DNA of 41,700 bases from Pseudomonadota bacterium. GTDB lineage: Bacteria; Desulfobacterota; Syntrophorhabdia; Syntrophorhabdales; Syntrophorhabdaceae. The stretch covers positions 1 to 41,700 of the forward strand of contig JAPLKC010000038.1 of the NCBI GenBank assembly GCA_026388255.1, written 5' to 3'. A model generated the notes under the pieces. The model made no database searches. It had not been told where the DNA came from and saw nothing but the letters and a program-made list of their open reading frames with translations. This document shows, piece by piece, positions 8,448 through 17,315 of this stretch (the first letter of the stretch is position 1; each line of letters starts with the position of its first letter). The translations under genes and the position numbers were made by a program.

Positions 8448-8915
8448 TCACCTCCTGCCTGTTATGGATGTTATGGCATCAATAATCTTTACATATCCCG
8501 TACACCTGCAAAGATTTCCTTCGATGGCCTCTTTAATGTCGTTTTCTGTAGGTTTATCCTTTTCATCCAGCAGGGCCTTGGCCGACATGATCATGCCGGG
8601 CGTACAAAAACCGCACTGCACCGCACCCTCTTCGATGAAGGTCTTTTGAAGGGGGTGGAGTTCACCGTCCGCAGACAGGAGGCCCTCAATGGTGAAAACC
8701 TTTTTGCCCTCAACTTCAAGTATGGGGTAAAGGCATGAATTTACTGCCTGACCGTCGATAATGACGGTACATGCGCCGCACTCCCCATAGCCGCAGCCTT
8801 CCTTCGTACCGGTAAGTCCGCAGACTTCTCTTAAAAAGTACAGGAGTGTCCATTCAGGCCGAACCTCATACATTGCCTCTTCGCCGTTCAAAGTAAAAAT
8901 GATTTCCCTTTTCAT
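8448..8915 (-). CDS. Molybdenum hydroxylase, [2Fe-2S] small subunit
   Basis: This 155-residue subunit carries two [2Fe-2S] clusters that pass electrons between the molybdenum centre and FAD. The plant-type ferredoxin cluster uses Cys41, 46, 49 and 61 (CGYGECGAC...C). The second, helical domain uses Cys101, 104, 136 and 138 (CGFCTPGMIM...NLCRCTGY). Length and motif spacing match HcrC/CoxS proteins. Its ATG overlaps the TGA of the FAD subunit gene in an ATGA, indicating translational coupling. The downstream large-subunit gene follows after two bases. Confidence 0.96.
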   Translation of the reverse strand: MKREIIFTLNGEEAMYEVRPEWTLLYFLREVCGLTGTKEGCGYGECGACTVIIDGQAVNSCLYPILEVEGKKVFTIEGLLSADGELHPLQKTFIEEGAVQCGFCTPGMIMSAKALLDEKDKPTENDIKEAIEGNLCRCTGYVKIIDAITSITGRR

Positions 8916-9796
8916 TCAACCCCCTGTGGCTGCATAGCCCTTTCTATCGCCTTCATAATCGCCCGTCTTGTAAGTACTTTTACCATCTCTTTCCTGTACC
9001 ATGCCTCTCCCCGGAAACTGTCCCTCGGGGTGGCCTCGCTCGCGGCTATCTCTCCTGCCTCTTGCAGGACATCATCAGATATTGTTTTACCTTTCAGAAA
9101 TGCCTCGGCTTCCTTTGCCCTGATCGGTCTTGGCGCAACAACGCCCATGGCAATCCTTGCATCTTTGCACAGGAGTCCCTCTCCTGTCTTTTCCATTGTA
9201 ACCCGTGCAGCAATCCCCAATATGGGCAGATCCATGGCCTGTCTTCTCGTGTGTTTTATATAAGCAGAACCCGTATTGTCCCCGAAAAAGGGCATCCGGA
9301 ATCCTTTTACCAGTTCACCCTTCTCAAGGACTGTCTTATTGGGACCCAGAAAAAAGGCGTCAATATCAACCATGCGTTCGCCATTTTTCCCGACAACTGT
9401 TACTCTCGCATCAAGGACAAGGAGCGGACAAGCAGTATCGGCTGAAGGGGCGGCATTGCAGATATTTCCGCCTATTGTAGCCACGTTTCGTATCTGACGG
9501 GAGCCAAGGTTGCTTGCTGCGTCATAGAGGGCGCTATAGTATTGCCTGATGAATACATTCTTCACGATATCACTGTGGGTGGCGCCGCCGCCTATCCAAA
9601 GGCCATCTCCCCCTTCGATATTGGTAAGGTCTTTAATATTCCGTAATGAAATCAGGTTTTTAGGTGCAATCTTCGTCTGCCTGAGCAAAACCAGCACATC
9701 CGTCCCTCCCGCGATAAACCGTGCATCCTCGAGCCCCTCCATCAAGTCGATTGCTTCCTGAATGGTTTGCGGCTTATAGTATTCGTAAGCTTTCAT
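8912..9796 (-). CDS. Molybdenum hydroxylase, FAD-binding medium subunit
   Basis: This 294-residue subunit binds FAD and exchanges electrons with an external partner. It has the family's two FAD motifs, FIAGGTDVLVLLRQ and TIGGNICNAAPSADTACPLL, followed by the CO-dehydrogenase-flavoprotein C-terminal domain. The start is ATG 9796 (MKAYEYY), because AAGGGGGT lies 4-5 nt upstream; the upstream extension to 9859 lacks a ribosome site. The extra ~40-residue [4Fe-4S] loop of 4-hydroxybenzoyl-CoA reductase beta subunits is absent. This argues against a classical HcrABC enzyme, though related aryl-CoA enzymes cannot be excluded. A 127-bp gap separates it from paaK upstream. Confidence 0.93.
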   Translation of the reverse strand: MKAYEYYKPQTIQEAIDLMEGLEDARFIAGGTDVLVLLRQTKIAPKNLISLRNIKDLTNIEGGDGLWIGGGATHSDIVKNVFIRQYYSALYDAASNLGSRQIRNVATIGGNICNAAPSADTACPLLVLDARVTVVGKNGERMVDIDAFFLGPNKTVLEKGELVKGFRMPFFGDNTGSAYIKHTRRQAMDLPILGIAARVTMEKTGEGLLCKDARIAMGVVAPRPIRAKEAEAFLKGKTISDDVLQEAGEIAASEATPRDSFRGEAWYRKEMVKVLTRRAIMKAIERAMQPQGVE

Positions 9797-9923
9797 CCTT
9801 ACCCCCTTTCTATCAAATGCAGGGTCAGCCCTTGACTTTGACAGGAAATGCGCTGTCAATGATCAACGGACAGACCCTTTTCATTCTTTCACTACCCTTT
9901 TAACTGTTCACTATTCACTTCTT

Positions 9924-11219
9924 TTATTCCCGGTTGTCAAAAACCCTTTTCGTCTTTCTCTCAGATCTCGGCAGCGTTGCATGGTCAACCAGTTCAATAT
10001 CACAACTTACCATTATCTGTTTCTTTATTTCGTGCTCGATGGCCTTTTTCACGTGTTTATCTTCATGGTGCGAGAAATCGGATGCCCTCTCTACCCTGAT
10101 CAGCATATGGTCTTTGCCGTCCTCTTTCCTGTGAAGAATTACCTGATATTCACTTCCGACCCCTTTAACATGCGAAAGTATCTGATCTATGTGACTTGGA
10201 TAGATATTCACCGCCCTGAAGATAAACATATCGTCCGACCGGCCCAGTATTCTGTCGTGCATGGGCATAATGCTCCCGCAGGGGCATCTTTCGGGGATAA
10301 TTTTTGTCAGGTCTCTTGTCCTGTAACGGATAAGGGGCGCTGCCTCCTTTTGTAATGTAGTAACCACCATTTCTCCCGCTTCCCCCGGCTTAACCGGCTC
10401 CAGGGTCTCCGGATCGAGTATTTCCAGTATGTAATAGTCTGCCCAATAATGGATGCCCCTGTGATGGATGCAATCCAGCCCGGTCCCCGGACCATACAAC
10501 TCCGTAAGCCCGGGAATGTCGAAAAGCTGCTCCGTTTTGACGCCTGACAGTTCCGATATCCTTACCCTCATGGCATCGCTGCTTCTTTCAGAGCCGAATA
10601 TCATCTTTTTCAGGGCAATTTTTCCTCTAAGGCCGCGTTTATCTATCTCTTCTGCCATGAGCAGTCCCATAGAGGCAGTACAGCAGACAACCGTTGTCTG
10701 AAAATCTTCCAGGAACTGACATTGCATATCGAGGTTCCCCGGACCGATGGGGATGGACATGGCGCCGAACCTCTCACAGCCGTTCTGAAAGCCCCATCCG
10801 GCAGTCCACACGCCGTAGCCCACAGCGATCTGGATCCTGTCTTCCAGGGTGCATGCCGCATACTCATAGCACCGTGCAAACATCTGCGCCCAGTCATCCA
10901 CGTCTTTTGCCGTGTAGCACAGGACTTTTCTCTTGCCGGTTGTCCCGCTTGAGGCATGAATACGGATAATCTTTTCAAAGGGCACGCTCTGAAGCGGAAA
11001 AGGGTATCCCTCCTGGAGGTCTTTGCTGGTTGTGAAGGGTAATTTTCTGATATCCTCCAATGTTTTAATATCGCCGGGCTTTACGCCCGCTTCATCAAAC
11101 TTTTGTTTATAGTGTTTTGAGCCGTTATATGTATGATTTACCGTCCATTTCAGCCCCTTCAGTTGAAAGGCCGCGAGTTCGGCTTCCGTCTTCATCTGTG
11201 CATCAAATCGTTTTTCCAT
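9924..11219 (-). CDS. paaK: Phenylacetate-CoA ligase-family AMP-forming CoA ligase
   Basis: The product activates an aryl or alkyl carboxylic acid with ATP and CoA. At 431 residues it has PaaK length, and shows the family motifs: P-loop ASSGTTGKRKVLCYT, GWGFQNGCERFGAMSIPIG, the IPGLTELYGPGTGLDC region, RYRTRDLTKI, and the C-terminal GRSDDMFIFRAVNIYPSHID hinge. PaaK homologues act on phenylacetate, benzoate derivatives, indoleacetate and benzoylacetate-like acids, so the substrate is open. The ATG start has GGGAGGA about 8 nt upstream. It is embedded in the operon after hyuB, in keeping with CoA activation of a product or a side substrate. Confidence 0.93.
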   Translation of the reverse strand: MEKRFDAQMKTEAELAAFQLKGLKWTVNHTYNGSKHYKQKFDEAGVKPGDIKTLEDIRKLPFTTSKDLQEGYPFPLQSVPFEKIIRIHASSGTTGKRKVLCYTAKDVDDWAQMFARCYEYAACTLEDRIQIAVGYGVWTAGWGFQNGCERFGAMSIPIGPGNLDMQCQFLEDFQTTVVCCTASMGLLMAEEIDKRGLRGKIALKKMIFGSERSSDAMRVRISELSGVKTEQLFDIPGLTELYGPGTGLDCIHHRGIHYWADYYILEILDPETLEPVKPGEAGEMVVTTLQKEAAPLIRYRTRDLTKIIPERCPCGSIMPMHDRILGRSDDMFIFRAVNIYPSHIDQILSHVKGVGSEYQVILHRKEDGKDHMLIRVERASDFSHHEDKHVKKAIEHEIKKQIMVSCDIELVDHATLPRSERKTKRVFDNRE

Positions 11220-11283
11220 AAATTTTTATCCTCCCTATCAAAAATCAACTCAACGATGCCCTGATGCAAGAAAACAGGGTCGT

Positions 11284-13029
11284 TTATCGTCTTTTTTTCA
11301 ATTTTAACTTTAACAGGCGGCGTAGTCGTCCTGTCTCTTCCACATTTATAACATGTGTTTCGGGATCAATGGCAACGCCGTAGTCGGTTTCAGCACGTTC
11401 TATACTTACATATCCTTCGATTACGTCGTTTAATACCATATCAGGCTCGCGTTCAAGGGGATTGCCGTAACCGCCACCGCCGGGGGCATCAATGGTTACT
11501 GTGTCGCCCGGCTTCAATTGGGTCAATCCATAGGCGTTTCCCGGTATTCCATTGATGAGGAGTTTGGCCCTTGTGCCGGGTTTGCCGTCGAAGAGTCCTT
11601 CCGCAGGGTAGGAATACCTCCCTGCCTGTATCCCCAGGTTGACGGGCGGAATCGGGGCATACTGGTCGTCAGGTATCCTGAAGGTCTCCCTTTTCCCGAG
11701 ACCCCCCTTCATCCTGCCGGGGCCGCCTGAATCGGCAAGGAGTTCCCTCTTTTCTACAATAAGCGGGGTATCGCTTTCAAATATCTCAACAGGCGTATTC
11801 GCGCCGTTTGCAGGGAAGATGTAGACGTAATTGCCGTCGTTGGCAATGCCTGCCCCCATGCCTCCTCCCCTGATGATCACCGAATGCCATGGTTTCCCGT
11901 CCTTTTTCCTTCCGTAAAAAACGTTCATTGCAGCAGGGGTGCCGCCGGAGGCCGCAATCACCCTGTCAGGCAGTACATGCGACAATGCCCGGTAGATCAC
12001 CTCGGTAAGGAAATGGCCCACCCCCATCCGCGCAGCCACGGCTGCAGGAAACCTGCAGTTCACAACACTGCCTTCAGGAGCAAAGAGTTTTATAGGTTTT
12101 GCGCAGCCGTCATTATTGGGGATATCCGGGGCAAACATACTCTTTATTGCCATAAACACATAGGCAAAGGTAAAATTAAAGACAACATTGCCGCCCCAGT
12201 CTACCTGGCCGGAAGAACCCTCGAGATCAACGATGATATCATTGCCTCTTATCTCAACCTTTGCCTGAATAGTAATATCGCCCTTTCCCTTCATCTGTTC
12301 GATTATGCCTTTTGCCAGGTAGATGCCGTCAGGGATCTTCTCGATCTCCTCCCTCATGCTCTTCTCGGTAAGGCCGATAATCTGGTCCGCCAGGTCATCG
12401 AGGTCATCAAGCCCGCTTTCCCTGAGCATCTGCCGTACCTTCTCCGCACACACATGGTTTGCAGCTATCTGGGAGCGGATATCTCCGATAACCTCATCAG
12501 GTGTCCGTACGTTCCATCGGATCATATCCAGGACCGGTTCGTTAAGGACCCCTCTGTGATAGAGCTTCACAACAGGGATAAAAAGACCTTCTTCAAAAAC
12601 ATCATGGTTGTCCGAGGCAACGCGACCGCCAATATCGGAGTGATGAAAGACACAGGCCGTGAACGCAACCAATTTTTCTTTATAAAAGATAGGACTCATG
12701 ACGCATACATCGTTCAGATGACCGGCCAGCACCCAGGGATCGTTCGTAATAAACACGTCGCCGGGCTGGTAATGATCTAAAGGAAACCTATTGACAAGGT
12801 TTTTTATACCCAGAGCCATGGCCCCTGATTGTCCGGGAGTGGCAAGGCTCCCCTGGGCCAGTTCACGACCCAGCCTGTCCGTGAACATGCATGTGTAATC
12901 ATGGGCATCCCGGAGCAGGCTCGAAAAGGCTGTGCGGGCTACGCTTGAGTCTGCCTCGTCTACAATGGAAATGAGTCTTCGCCATAAAATCTCTAACGTT
13001 ATCGGATCAAAGGTGCCAGCCATCTTCAT
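11284..13029 (-). CDS. hyuB: Hydantoinase B/oxoprolinase-family protein (HyuB-like; ketone carboxylase-type subunit)
   Basis: This 581-residue protein belongs to the HyuB family, which pairs with HyuA in N-methylhydantoinase, 5-oxoprolinase, acetone carboxylase and acetophenone carboxylase. Diagnostic segments are FDPITLEILWRRLISIVDEA at the N-terminus, GDVFITNDPWVLAGHLNDV, HHSDIGGR, and AFCG-like C-terminal glycine-rich stretches (GGGMGAGIANDGN, DAPGGGGYGNPLERE). These enzymes use ATP to activate a carbonyl or a lactam. The start overlaps the hyuA stop (ATGA) with GGAGGG just upstream; Met3 is an alternative. In context with a CoA ligase and a mutase, a carboxylation or ring-opening role is more likely than hydantoin salvage. 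That is inference. Confidence 0.92.
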   Translation of the reverse strand: MKMAGTFDPITLEILWRRLISIVDEADSSVARTAFSSLLRDAHDYTCMFTDRLGRELAQGSLATPGQSGAMALGIKNLVNRFPLDHYQPGDVFITNDPWVLAGHLNDVCVMSPIFYKEKLVAFTACVFHHSDIGGRVASDNHDVFEEGLFIPVVKLYHRGVLNEPVLDMIRWNVRTPDEVIGDIRSQIAANHVCAEKVRQMLRESGLDDLDDLADQIIGLTEKSMREEIEKIPDGIYLAKGIIEQMKGKGDITIQAKVEIRGNDIIVDLEGSSGQVDWGGNVVFNFTFAYVFMAIKSMFAPDIPNNDGCAKPIKLFAPEGSVVNCRFPAAVAARMGVGHFLTEVIYRALSHVLPDRVIAASGGTPAAMNVFYGRKKDGKPWHSVIIRGGGMGAGIANDGNYVYIFPANGANTPVEIFESDTPLIVEKRELLADSGGPGRMKGGLGKRETFRIPDDQYAPIPPVNLGIQAGRYSYPAEGLFDGKPGTRAKLLINGIPGNAYGLTQLKPGDTVTIDAPGGGGYGNPLEREPDMVLNDVIEGYVSIERAETDYGVAIDPETHVINVEETGRLRRLLKLKLKKRR

Positions 13030-15122
13030 ATCCCTCCGATATCAATCCACAGAAACCCGAATTCATCTGTCGATATATGGCCATCCTCACCCACGATAAG
13101 AGTTGACTCCTTTTCTTCAATGATGGCCGGCCCGGTGAACCTGGCACCGGGAAAGAGTTTGTACCTGTCGTATACAGTAAAAGGAATGAATGCCCGCGCG
13201 ATAGGTGAGTATGCAAGGCGCTGTCGCTTAATTGCGGCATTAAGAGTCTGTCCCTTCTTTTTATCAACTTTGGGTAGTTGCAGGAGCCTCTCGGGAAGAC
13301 TGGCCCTTACCTTGAAATTGATAAATTCCACTTCGGATTCAGGATATGTCCTTCCATAGAGTTTTTTATAGACATCGTCAAAGTAACGTCGGATATCAGC
13401 TCCCTGGAAATTTGTAAAATCCCCGACAGGCAAGGGTATATTGATTTCCGCACCCTGACCCACAAAACGCATGTCAAGAGACCGCTCATATCGGATGACT
13501 TCATCCGCTTCCTCTTTCCTGAGTATTTGAAAGGCGTCTCCTTCAAGACCTTTGAAGATACCTTCTATTTCATCAAATCCAACATTATTCAGAGAAACTT
13601 TGTGACTGCGCAGCAGATCAAATGCACGGGGGGCGGTGAAAAAACCCATTGCTGAACCTACGCCTGAATTCGGCGGCACCATCATCCTGGGTACCCCCAG
13701 TTTCTTTGCAAGGCCATAGGCATGAACCGGGCCTGCCCCGCCGAAGGCTGCTATCGTTACAACTCCGGGATTTCCGCCTTTTTCGGCAATGTGTGTCTTG
13801 GCCGCCGCCGCCATCGTTTCATTGATGAGATCGTGGATCCCCCAGACAGCCTGTATAAAGGAAACACCGAGGGGCCCTGCTATCTTCTCTTCGACGCCGT
13901 GCCGCGCGCTTTCCTTGTCGAGCTTCATCTTCCCTCCGAGAAAATAATTCTCGTCAAGATAGCCCAGCAGAAGATCGGCATCGGTTACACAGGGATCCGT
14001 GCCTTTTCTTCCGTAACAGATAGGCCCGGGCACTGCCCCGGAACTTTCCGGTCCGACCTGAAGCGTGCCCAACTTACTTACTTTGGCAATACTGCCGCCG
14101 CCGGCGCCAATCTCCATAAGGTCTACTACGGGCACCTGGATTGTGAGACCGCTTCCCTTCATGAACCTTTGTACGCGTCCCACCTCAAAAGTCGGTACGA
14201 TACCGGCAACCCCTTTCTGTATCAGACACGATTTTGCCGTTGTACCTCCCATATCAAAGCAGAACATTTCGGAGACATTGAAGTGCCTGCCGTAGTATTG
14301 ACCTGCAATGACTGCCGCTGTGGGCCCGGACTCGATAATCCTTACAGGGAACTCGGCCGCTGTTTCCACAGAGGTAACACCGCCACTGCTGAGCATGATA
14401 AAAAGCTTGCCCTTAAAACCGATGCGCTTCAGCCGCTCAGCCAGATTAGACAAGTAACGCCCTGTAAGTGGCTTGACATAAGCGTTGGTAACGGTTGTGC
14501 TCGTTCTTTCATATTCTTTTATCTGCGGCAAAACATGGTATGAAATGGAGATGGAGACGTCCGGGGCCTCACGGGCGATGATCTCCCTGAGCATGAATTC
14601 ATGGGAGGGGTTTTCAAATGAATTAATGAGACAGACAGCAATTGACTCAACACCCATATCGAGGAGTGTTCGCACAGCTCGCCTCGCGTCTCCCGGGTCC
14701 AGGGCCTTCAGGATACTCCCGTCGCTTCGGACCCTTTCATCCACTTCAATGCGATATCTCCTTGGTATAAGAGGCTTGGGAAATTCGGCAAAAATATCGT
14801 AAGGCGCATAGCGCAGTTCACGGCCTATTTCCAGGACATCCCTGAATCCCTTTGTTGTAATAAGTCCTGTCCTGGCACCCTTCCTCTCGATAATGGAATT
14901 GATGACAAGGGTCGTTCCGTGTATCAGTTCGTCGAGCTTTGCCACAAAGTCCGGTGTGGAGGCACCCAAGGCTTTTATCCCCTTTCCAACAGCTTCCGAA
15001 GGGTCATGCGGTGTAGTCAGACGCTTATCGGTCTGAATCCGGCCTGTTCGATCATTCAACAGGACAAAGTCGGTGAATGTGCCGCCAATGTCGCAGCCCA
15101 GCCGGTAGTGCTTGTCTGTCAT
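13026..15122 (-). CDS. hyuA: Hydantoinase A/oxoprolinase-family protein (HyuA-like; ATP-binding ketone carboxylase-type subunit)
   Basis: This is the ATP-binding partner of HyuB, 698 residues from the ATG at 15122. Actin-like phosphate-binding segments are visible: GCDIGGTFTDFVLLN near the N-terminus and FCFDMGGTTAKSCLI in the middle. The family block AAFGGAGPVHAYGLAKKLGV leads to MMVPPNSGVGSAMGFFTAPR. The C-terminal domain follows. TTG 15134 opens the frame, but GGAGGG sits 5 nt before ATG 15122, which decides the start. No gene for the small zinc-binding gamma subunit of acetone carboxylase is present nearby. A 111-bp gap with hairpins separates it from the mutase gene. Confidence 0.93.
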   Translation of the reverse strand: MTDKHYRLGCDIGGTFTDFVLLNDRTGRIQTDKRLTTPHDPSEAVGKGIKALGASTPDFVAKLDELIHGTTLVINSIIERKGARTGLITTKGFRDVLEIGRELRYAPYDIFAEFPKPLIPRRYRIEVDERVRSDGSILKALDPGDARRAVRTLLDMGVESIAVCLINSFENPSHEFMLREIIAREAPDVSISISYHVLPQIKEYERTSTTVTNAYVKPLTGRYLSNLAERLKRIGFKGKLFIMLSSGGVTSVETAAEFPVRIIESGPTAAVIAGQYYGRHFNVSEMFCFDMGGTTAKSCLIQKGVAGIVPTFEVGRVQRFMKGSGLTIQVPVVDLMEIGAGGGSIAKVSKLGTLQVGPESSGAVPGPICYGRKGTDPCVTDADLLLGYLDENYFLGGKMKLDKESARHGVEEKIAGPLGVSFIQAVWGIHDLINETMAAAAKTHIAEKGGNPGVVTIAAFGGAGPVHAYGLAKKLGVPRMMVPPNSGVGSAMGFFTAPRAFDLLRSHKVSLNNVGFDEIEGIFKGLEGDAFQILRKEEADEVIRYERSLDMRFVGQGAEINIPLPVGDFTNFQGADIRRYFDDVYKKLYGRTYPESEVEFINFKVRASLPERLLQLPKVDKKKGQTLNAAIKRQRLAYSPIARAFIPFTVYDRYKLFPGARFTGPAIIEEKESTLIVGEDGHISTDEFGFLWIDIGGI

Positions 15123-15154
15123 ATATCCCTCCAAACTCGGCTAAACCATCATTG

Positions 15155-15209
15155 ACCCTGCTGCAAGCAGCAGGGTATCCACTTCACCACTCCCTTGAGG
15201 GGAGGGTGA
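15155..15209 (-). promoter_or_regulatory. Two hairpins between the mutase and hyuA genes
   Basis: In the 111-bp gap inside the operon, 15155-15176 is a perfect inverted repeat (ACCCTGCTGC, two bases, GCAGCAGGGT). Next to it, 15184-15209 forms an imperfect stem around CCCTTGAGGG. Neither is followed by a T-run in the direction of transcription, so a simple intrinsic terminator is unlikely. They could be an RNA processing or stability element that sets different levels for the mutase and HyuAB parts, or a REP-like sequence. Confidence 0.6.
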
Positions 15210-15233
15210 TATCAGAAACTCACCCCCATAAAT

Positions 15234-16862
15234 TCAAAACAACGCAGGCTCTTGAAACTCTCCGAATTCCTGCCTGAAAATATTTGTCATCTCACCCACT
15301 GTTGCGTATGCCTTACAGCATTCCACAAGAGCGGGCATGATGTTTTTACCTTCCTTTGTTGCTGACTCAAGTACCTTTAAAGTGTGGAGAACATCGCTCT
15401 GCGACCTTTGTTTTTTTACCTGTCTGAGATCCTCTATCTGTTTTTCTGCTGATTCATAGTTATATTCGTGGAGTTCAACTTCTTTTGATTCACCTTCCTT
15501 GTATATATTTACTCCCACCTTTAAAAGTTCACCGGATTCAAGTCCTTTTTCCACCTCGTATGCCTGGCGCGCAACAAGTCTCTGGATATAGCCCTTGGAG
15601 ACTGCTTTTATCATGCCGCCATATTGTTCTATCTTTTCCATCTCTTCCTCAATCTTCTGTTCCATCTCCTTTGTGAGGGTCTCGATGAAATAGCTCCCCG
15701 CAAGAGGATCAACGGTGTCACGTAGACCCATCTCGTCCATCAGCAATTGGAGTGTGCGGAGCGAAAGCAGGGCTGAATGGGGTGTAGGGATCGTGTATGC
15801 CTCGTCATAACTGCACAACGCGGTAGTCTGTGCCCCGGATAAAGCGGCTACAAGCGCATAGTAGGCCCCCCGCATGATGTTGTTTTCAGGTTGCGCCTTT
15901 GTGAGTCCATATCCGCCTCCTCCAAAGAGTCCGCGCAGGAAGAGGTTTTGCGGGTTTTTCACATCGTATTTTTCCTTCAGGTTTCTTGCCCAGAGTTTAC
16001 GTGCCGCCCTGAATTTTGCAACCTGCTCCCACATGTTGCCGAAAACATTGAGGTTGAAGGAAAATCTCCCCACAAAGTCGTCAACAACATACCCTCTTGC
16101 AAGGACGTTGTCTATGTATGCATTGGCTATCAGTATGGCATAAGCGATTTCCTGGGCTGGTGTTGCGCCCGATTCCCGTATGTGATACCCGCATACGCTC
16201 ACCGGGTTTGTACGGGGCATAGCGGTCATAGAGTACTCTATCGTGTCTCCGATGAGTTTTACTGCCGGCTCGACGGGAAATATCCATGCCCCCCTGCCTA
16301 CCATCTCTTTTAAAATATCATTCTGGGGCGTAGCCGATATGACCTTCGCATCATACCCGTATTTTTCACCTACAGCCTGATACATGGCGAGCATTATGGA
16401 AGCAACGGCGTTTATGGTAAGGCCGGCACCGATTTTGTCCAGCTTTATGTCTTTAAAGGCGATTTCGAAATCACGGAGCGTATCAACAGCCATACCGACC
16501 CTGCCTACCTCCCCCTCTGACATGGGGTCGTCGGAGTCATAGCCCATCTGGGTGGGAAGGTCAAAGGCGACATTGAGTCCTGTCTGGCCATGGGAAATCA
16601 TGAGTTTGAAACGCTGGTTTGTTTCTTCGGGGGAGCCGAACCCTGTATATTGTCTTGTTGTCCACGCCCGGGATCTGTATCCGAGCGGATGAATACCTCT
16701 GGTGTAAGGATACTGCCCCGGGTCTGCAACGTCTTTATCATAATCAAAACCTGTTCGGTTCAAATCTTCCGGTGTATATGAAGGCTTTACATGGATGCCG
16801 GATTCCAGAATTACATCGAGGATCCGGTCTTTTTCATCTTTTATATAGCGAGCAACTGCCAT
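15234..16862 (-). CDS. mcmA: B12-dependent acyl-CoA mutase, catalytic large subunit (methylmalonyl-CoA mutase type)
   Basis: This 542-residue TIM-barrel subunit performs a radical carbon-skeleton rearrangement of an acyl-CoA. The B12 domain is on a separate polypeptide, as in archaeal and many deltaproteobacterial enzymes. Key residues by alignment to the Propionibacterium enzyme are Tyr72 (WTTRQYTGF; Tyr89 there), Arg190 (EMVGRGAW; Arg207) and His227 (VCGYHIRESGAT; His244). Tyr and Arg bind the substrate carboxylate. In isobutyryl-CoA mutase they are Phe and Gln, and in 2-hydroxyisobutyryl-CoA mutase Ile and Gln. This points to methylmalonyl-CoA or a close dicarboxylic homologue. AGGAGG lies 5 nt before the ATG and overlaps the stop of the B12 subunit gene. 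Confidence 0.95.
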   Translation of the reverse strand: MAVARYIKDEKDRILDVILESGIHVKPSYTPEDLNRTGFDYDKDVADPGQYPYTRGIHPLGYRSRAWTTRQYTGFGSPEETNQRFKLMISHGQTGLNVAFDLPTQMGYDSDDPMSEGEVGRVGMAVDTLRDFEIAFKDIKLDKIGAGLTINAVASIMLAMYQAVGEKYGYDAKVISATPQNDILKEMVGRGAWIFPVEPAVKLIGDTIEYSMTAMPRTNPVSVCGYHIRESGATPAQEIAYAILIANAYIDNVLARGYVVDDFVGRFSFNLNVFGNMWEQVAKFRAARKLWARNLKEKYDVKNPQNLFLRGLFGGGGYGLTKAQPENNIMRGAYYALVAALSGAQTTALCSYDEAYTIPTPHSALLSLRTLQLLMDEMGLRDTVDPLAGSYFIETLTKEMEQKIEEEMEKIEQYGGMIKAVSKGYIQRLVARQAYEVEKGLESGELLKVGVNIYKEGESKEVELHEYNYESAEKQIEDLRQVKKQRSQSDVLHTLKVLESATKEGKNIMPALVECCKAYATVGEMTNIFRQEFGEFQEPALF

Positions 16863-16871
16863 GTGCGCCTC

Positions 16872-17273
16872 CTATGCCTTTTTCATGTGAGTTTTTATAA
16901 ACTCTATCGTTTCGGAAAGAGGGGTCCCACCGGGAAAAACGCCTGCAACACCGAGCCCTTTCAGTTTGGAAACATCTTTCGCGGGGATCACGCCACCCAC
17001 AAAGACTGTTTTACCAATAATGTCTTCTTCGCGCATCTTCTTCATCAGTTTCTCGACAATCGGGATGTGCGCGCCGGTCATAATAGAAAGCCCGATGATG
17101 TCAACATCCTCCTGAAGTGCAATACGAACAATCTGGTCAATTGTCTTGTGGAGTCCCGAATAGATAACCTCCATGCCGGCTTCTTTGAGCGCGTGAGAAA
17201 CTACCTTTGCCCCTCTATCGTGGCCATCCAGCCCCGGCTTCGCAATCAAAACTTTTATACTTTTTTCATGCAT
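16872..17273 (-). CDS. B12-binding small subunit of the acyl-CoA mutase
   Basis: This 133-residue flavodoxin-like domain binds adenosylcobalamin with the dimethylbenzimidazole off. The signature DGHDRG (residues 16-21) supplies His18 as the cobalt ligand. GLSIMTGAH and VGGVIPAKDVSKLKGLGV with GVFPGGTPL form the nucleotide-tail pocket. It corresponds to the C-terminal domain of single-chain methylmalonyl-CoA mutases. The frame opens at TTG 17288, but ATG 17273 has GGAGGAA 7 nt upstream and is preferred. It sits between meaB and the catalytic subunit gene, ten bases before the latter. Confidence 0.95.
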   Translation of the reverse strand: MHEKSIKVLIAKPGLDGHDRGAKVVSHALKEAGMEVIYSGLHKTIDQIVRIALQEDVDIIGLSIMTGAHIPIVEKLMKKMREEDIIGKTVFVGGVIPAKDVSKLKGLGVAGVFPGGTPLSETIEFIKTHMKKA

Positions 17274-17315
17274 TGCATATTCCTCCAACTGAAAAACACC
17301 TTTTTGTTTGTAAAA

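Noticed and set aside
6163-9796. Firm naming of the molybdenum hydroxylase as 4-hydroxybenzoyl-CoA reductase (hcrABC)
   Set aside because: The FAD subunit lacks the extra [4Fe-4S] loop expected for the classical enzyme, and the family covers many substrates.
11884-12780. 298-codon plus-strand frame opposite hyuB
   Set aside because: The minus strand encodes a strongly conserved HyuB; this is a long antisense shadow.
13722-14543. 273-codon plus-strand frame opposite hyuA
   Set aside because: Antisense shadow of the conserved HyuA frame, with no recognisable motif.
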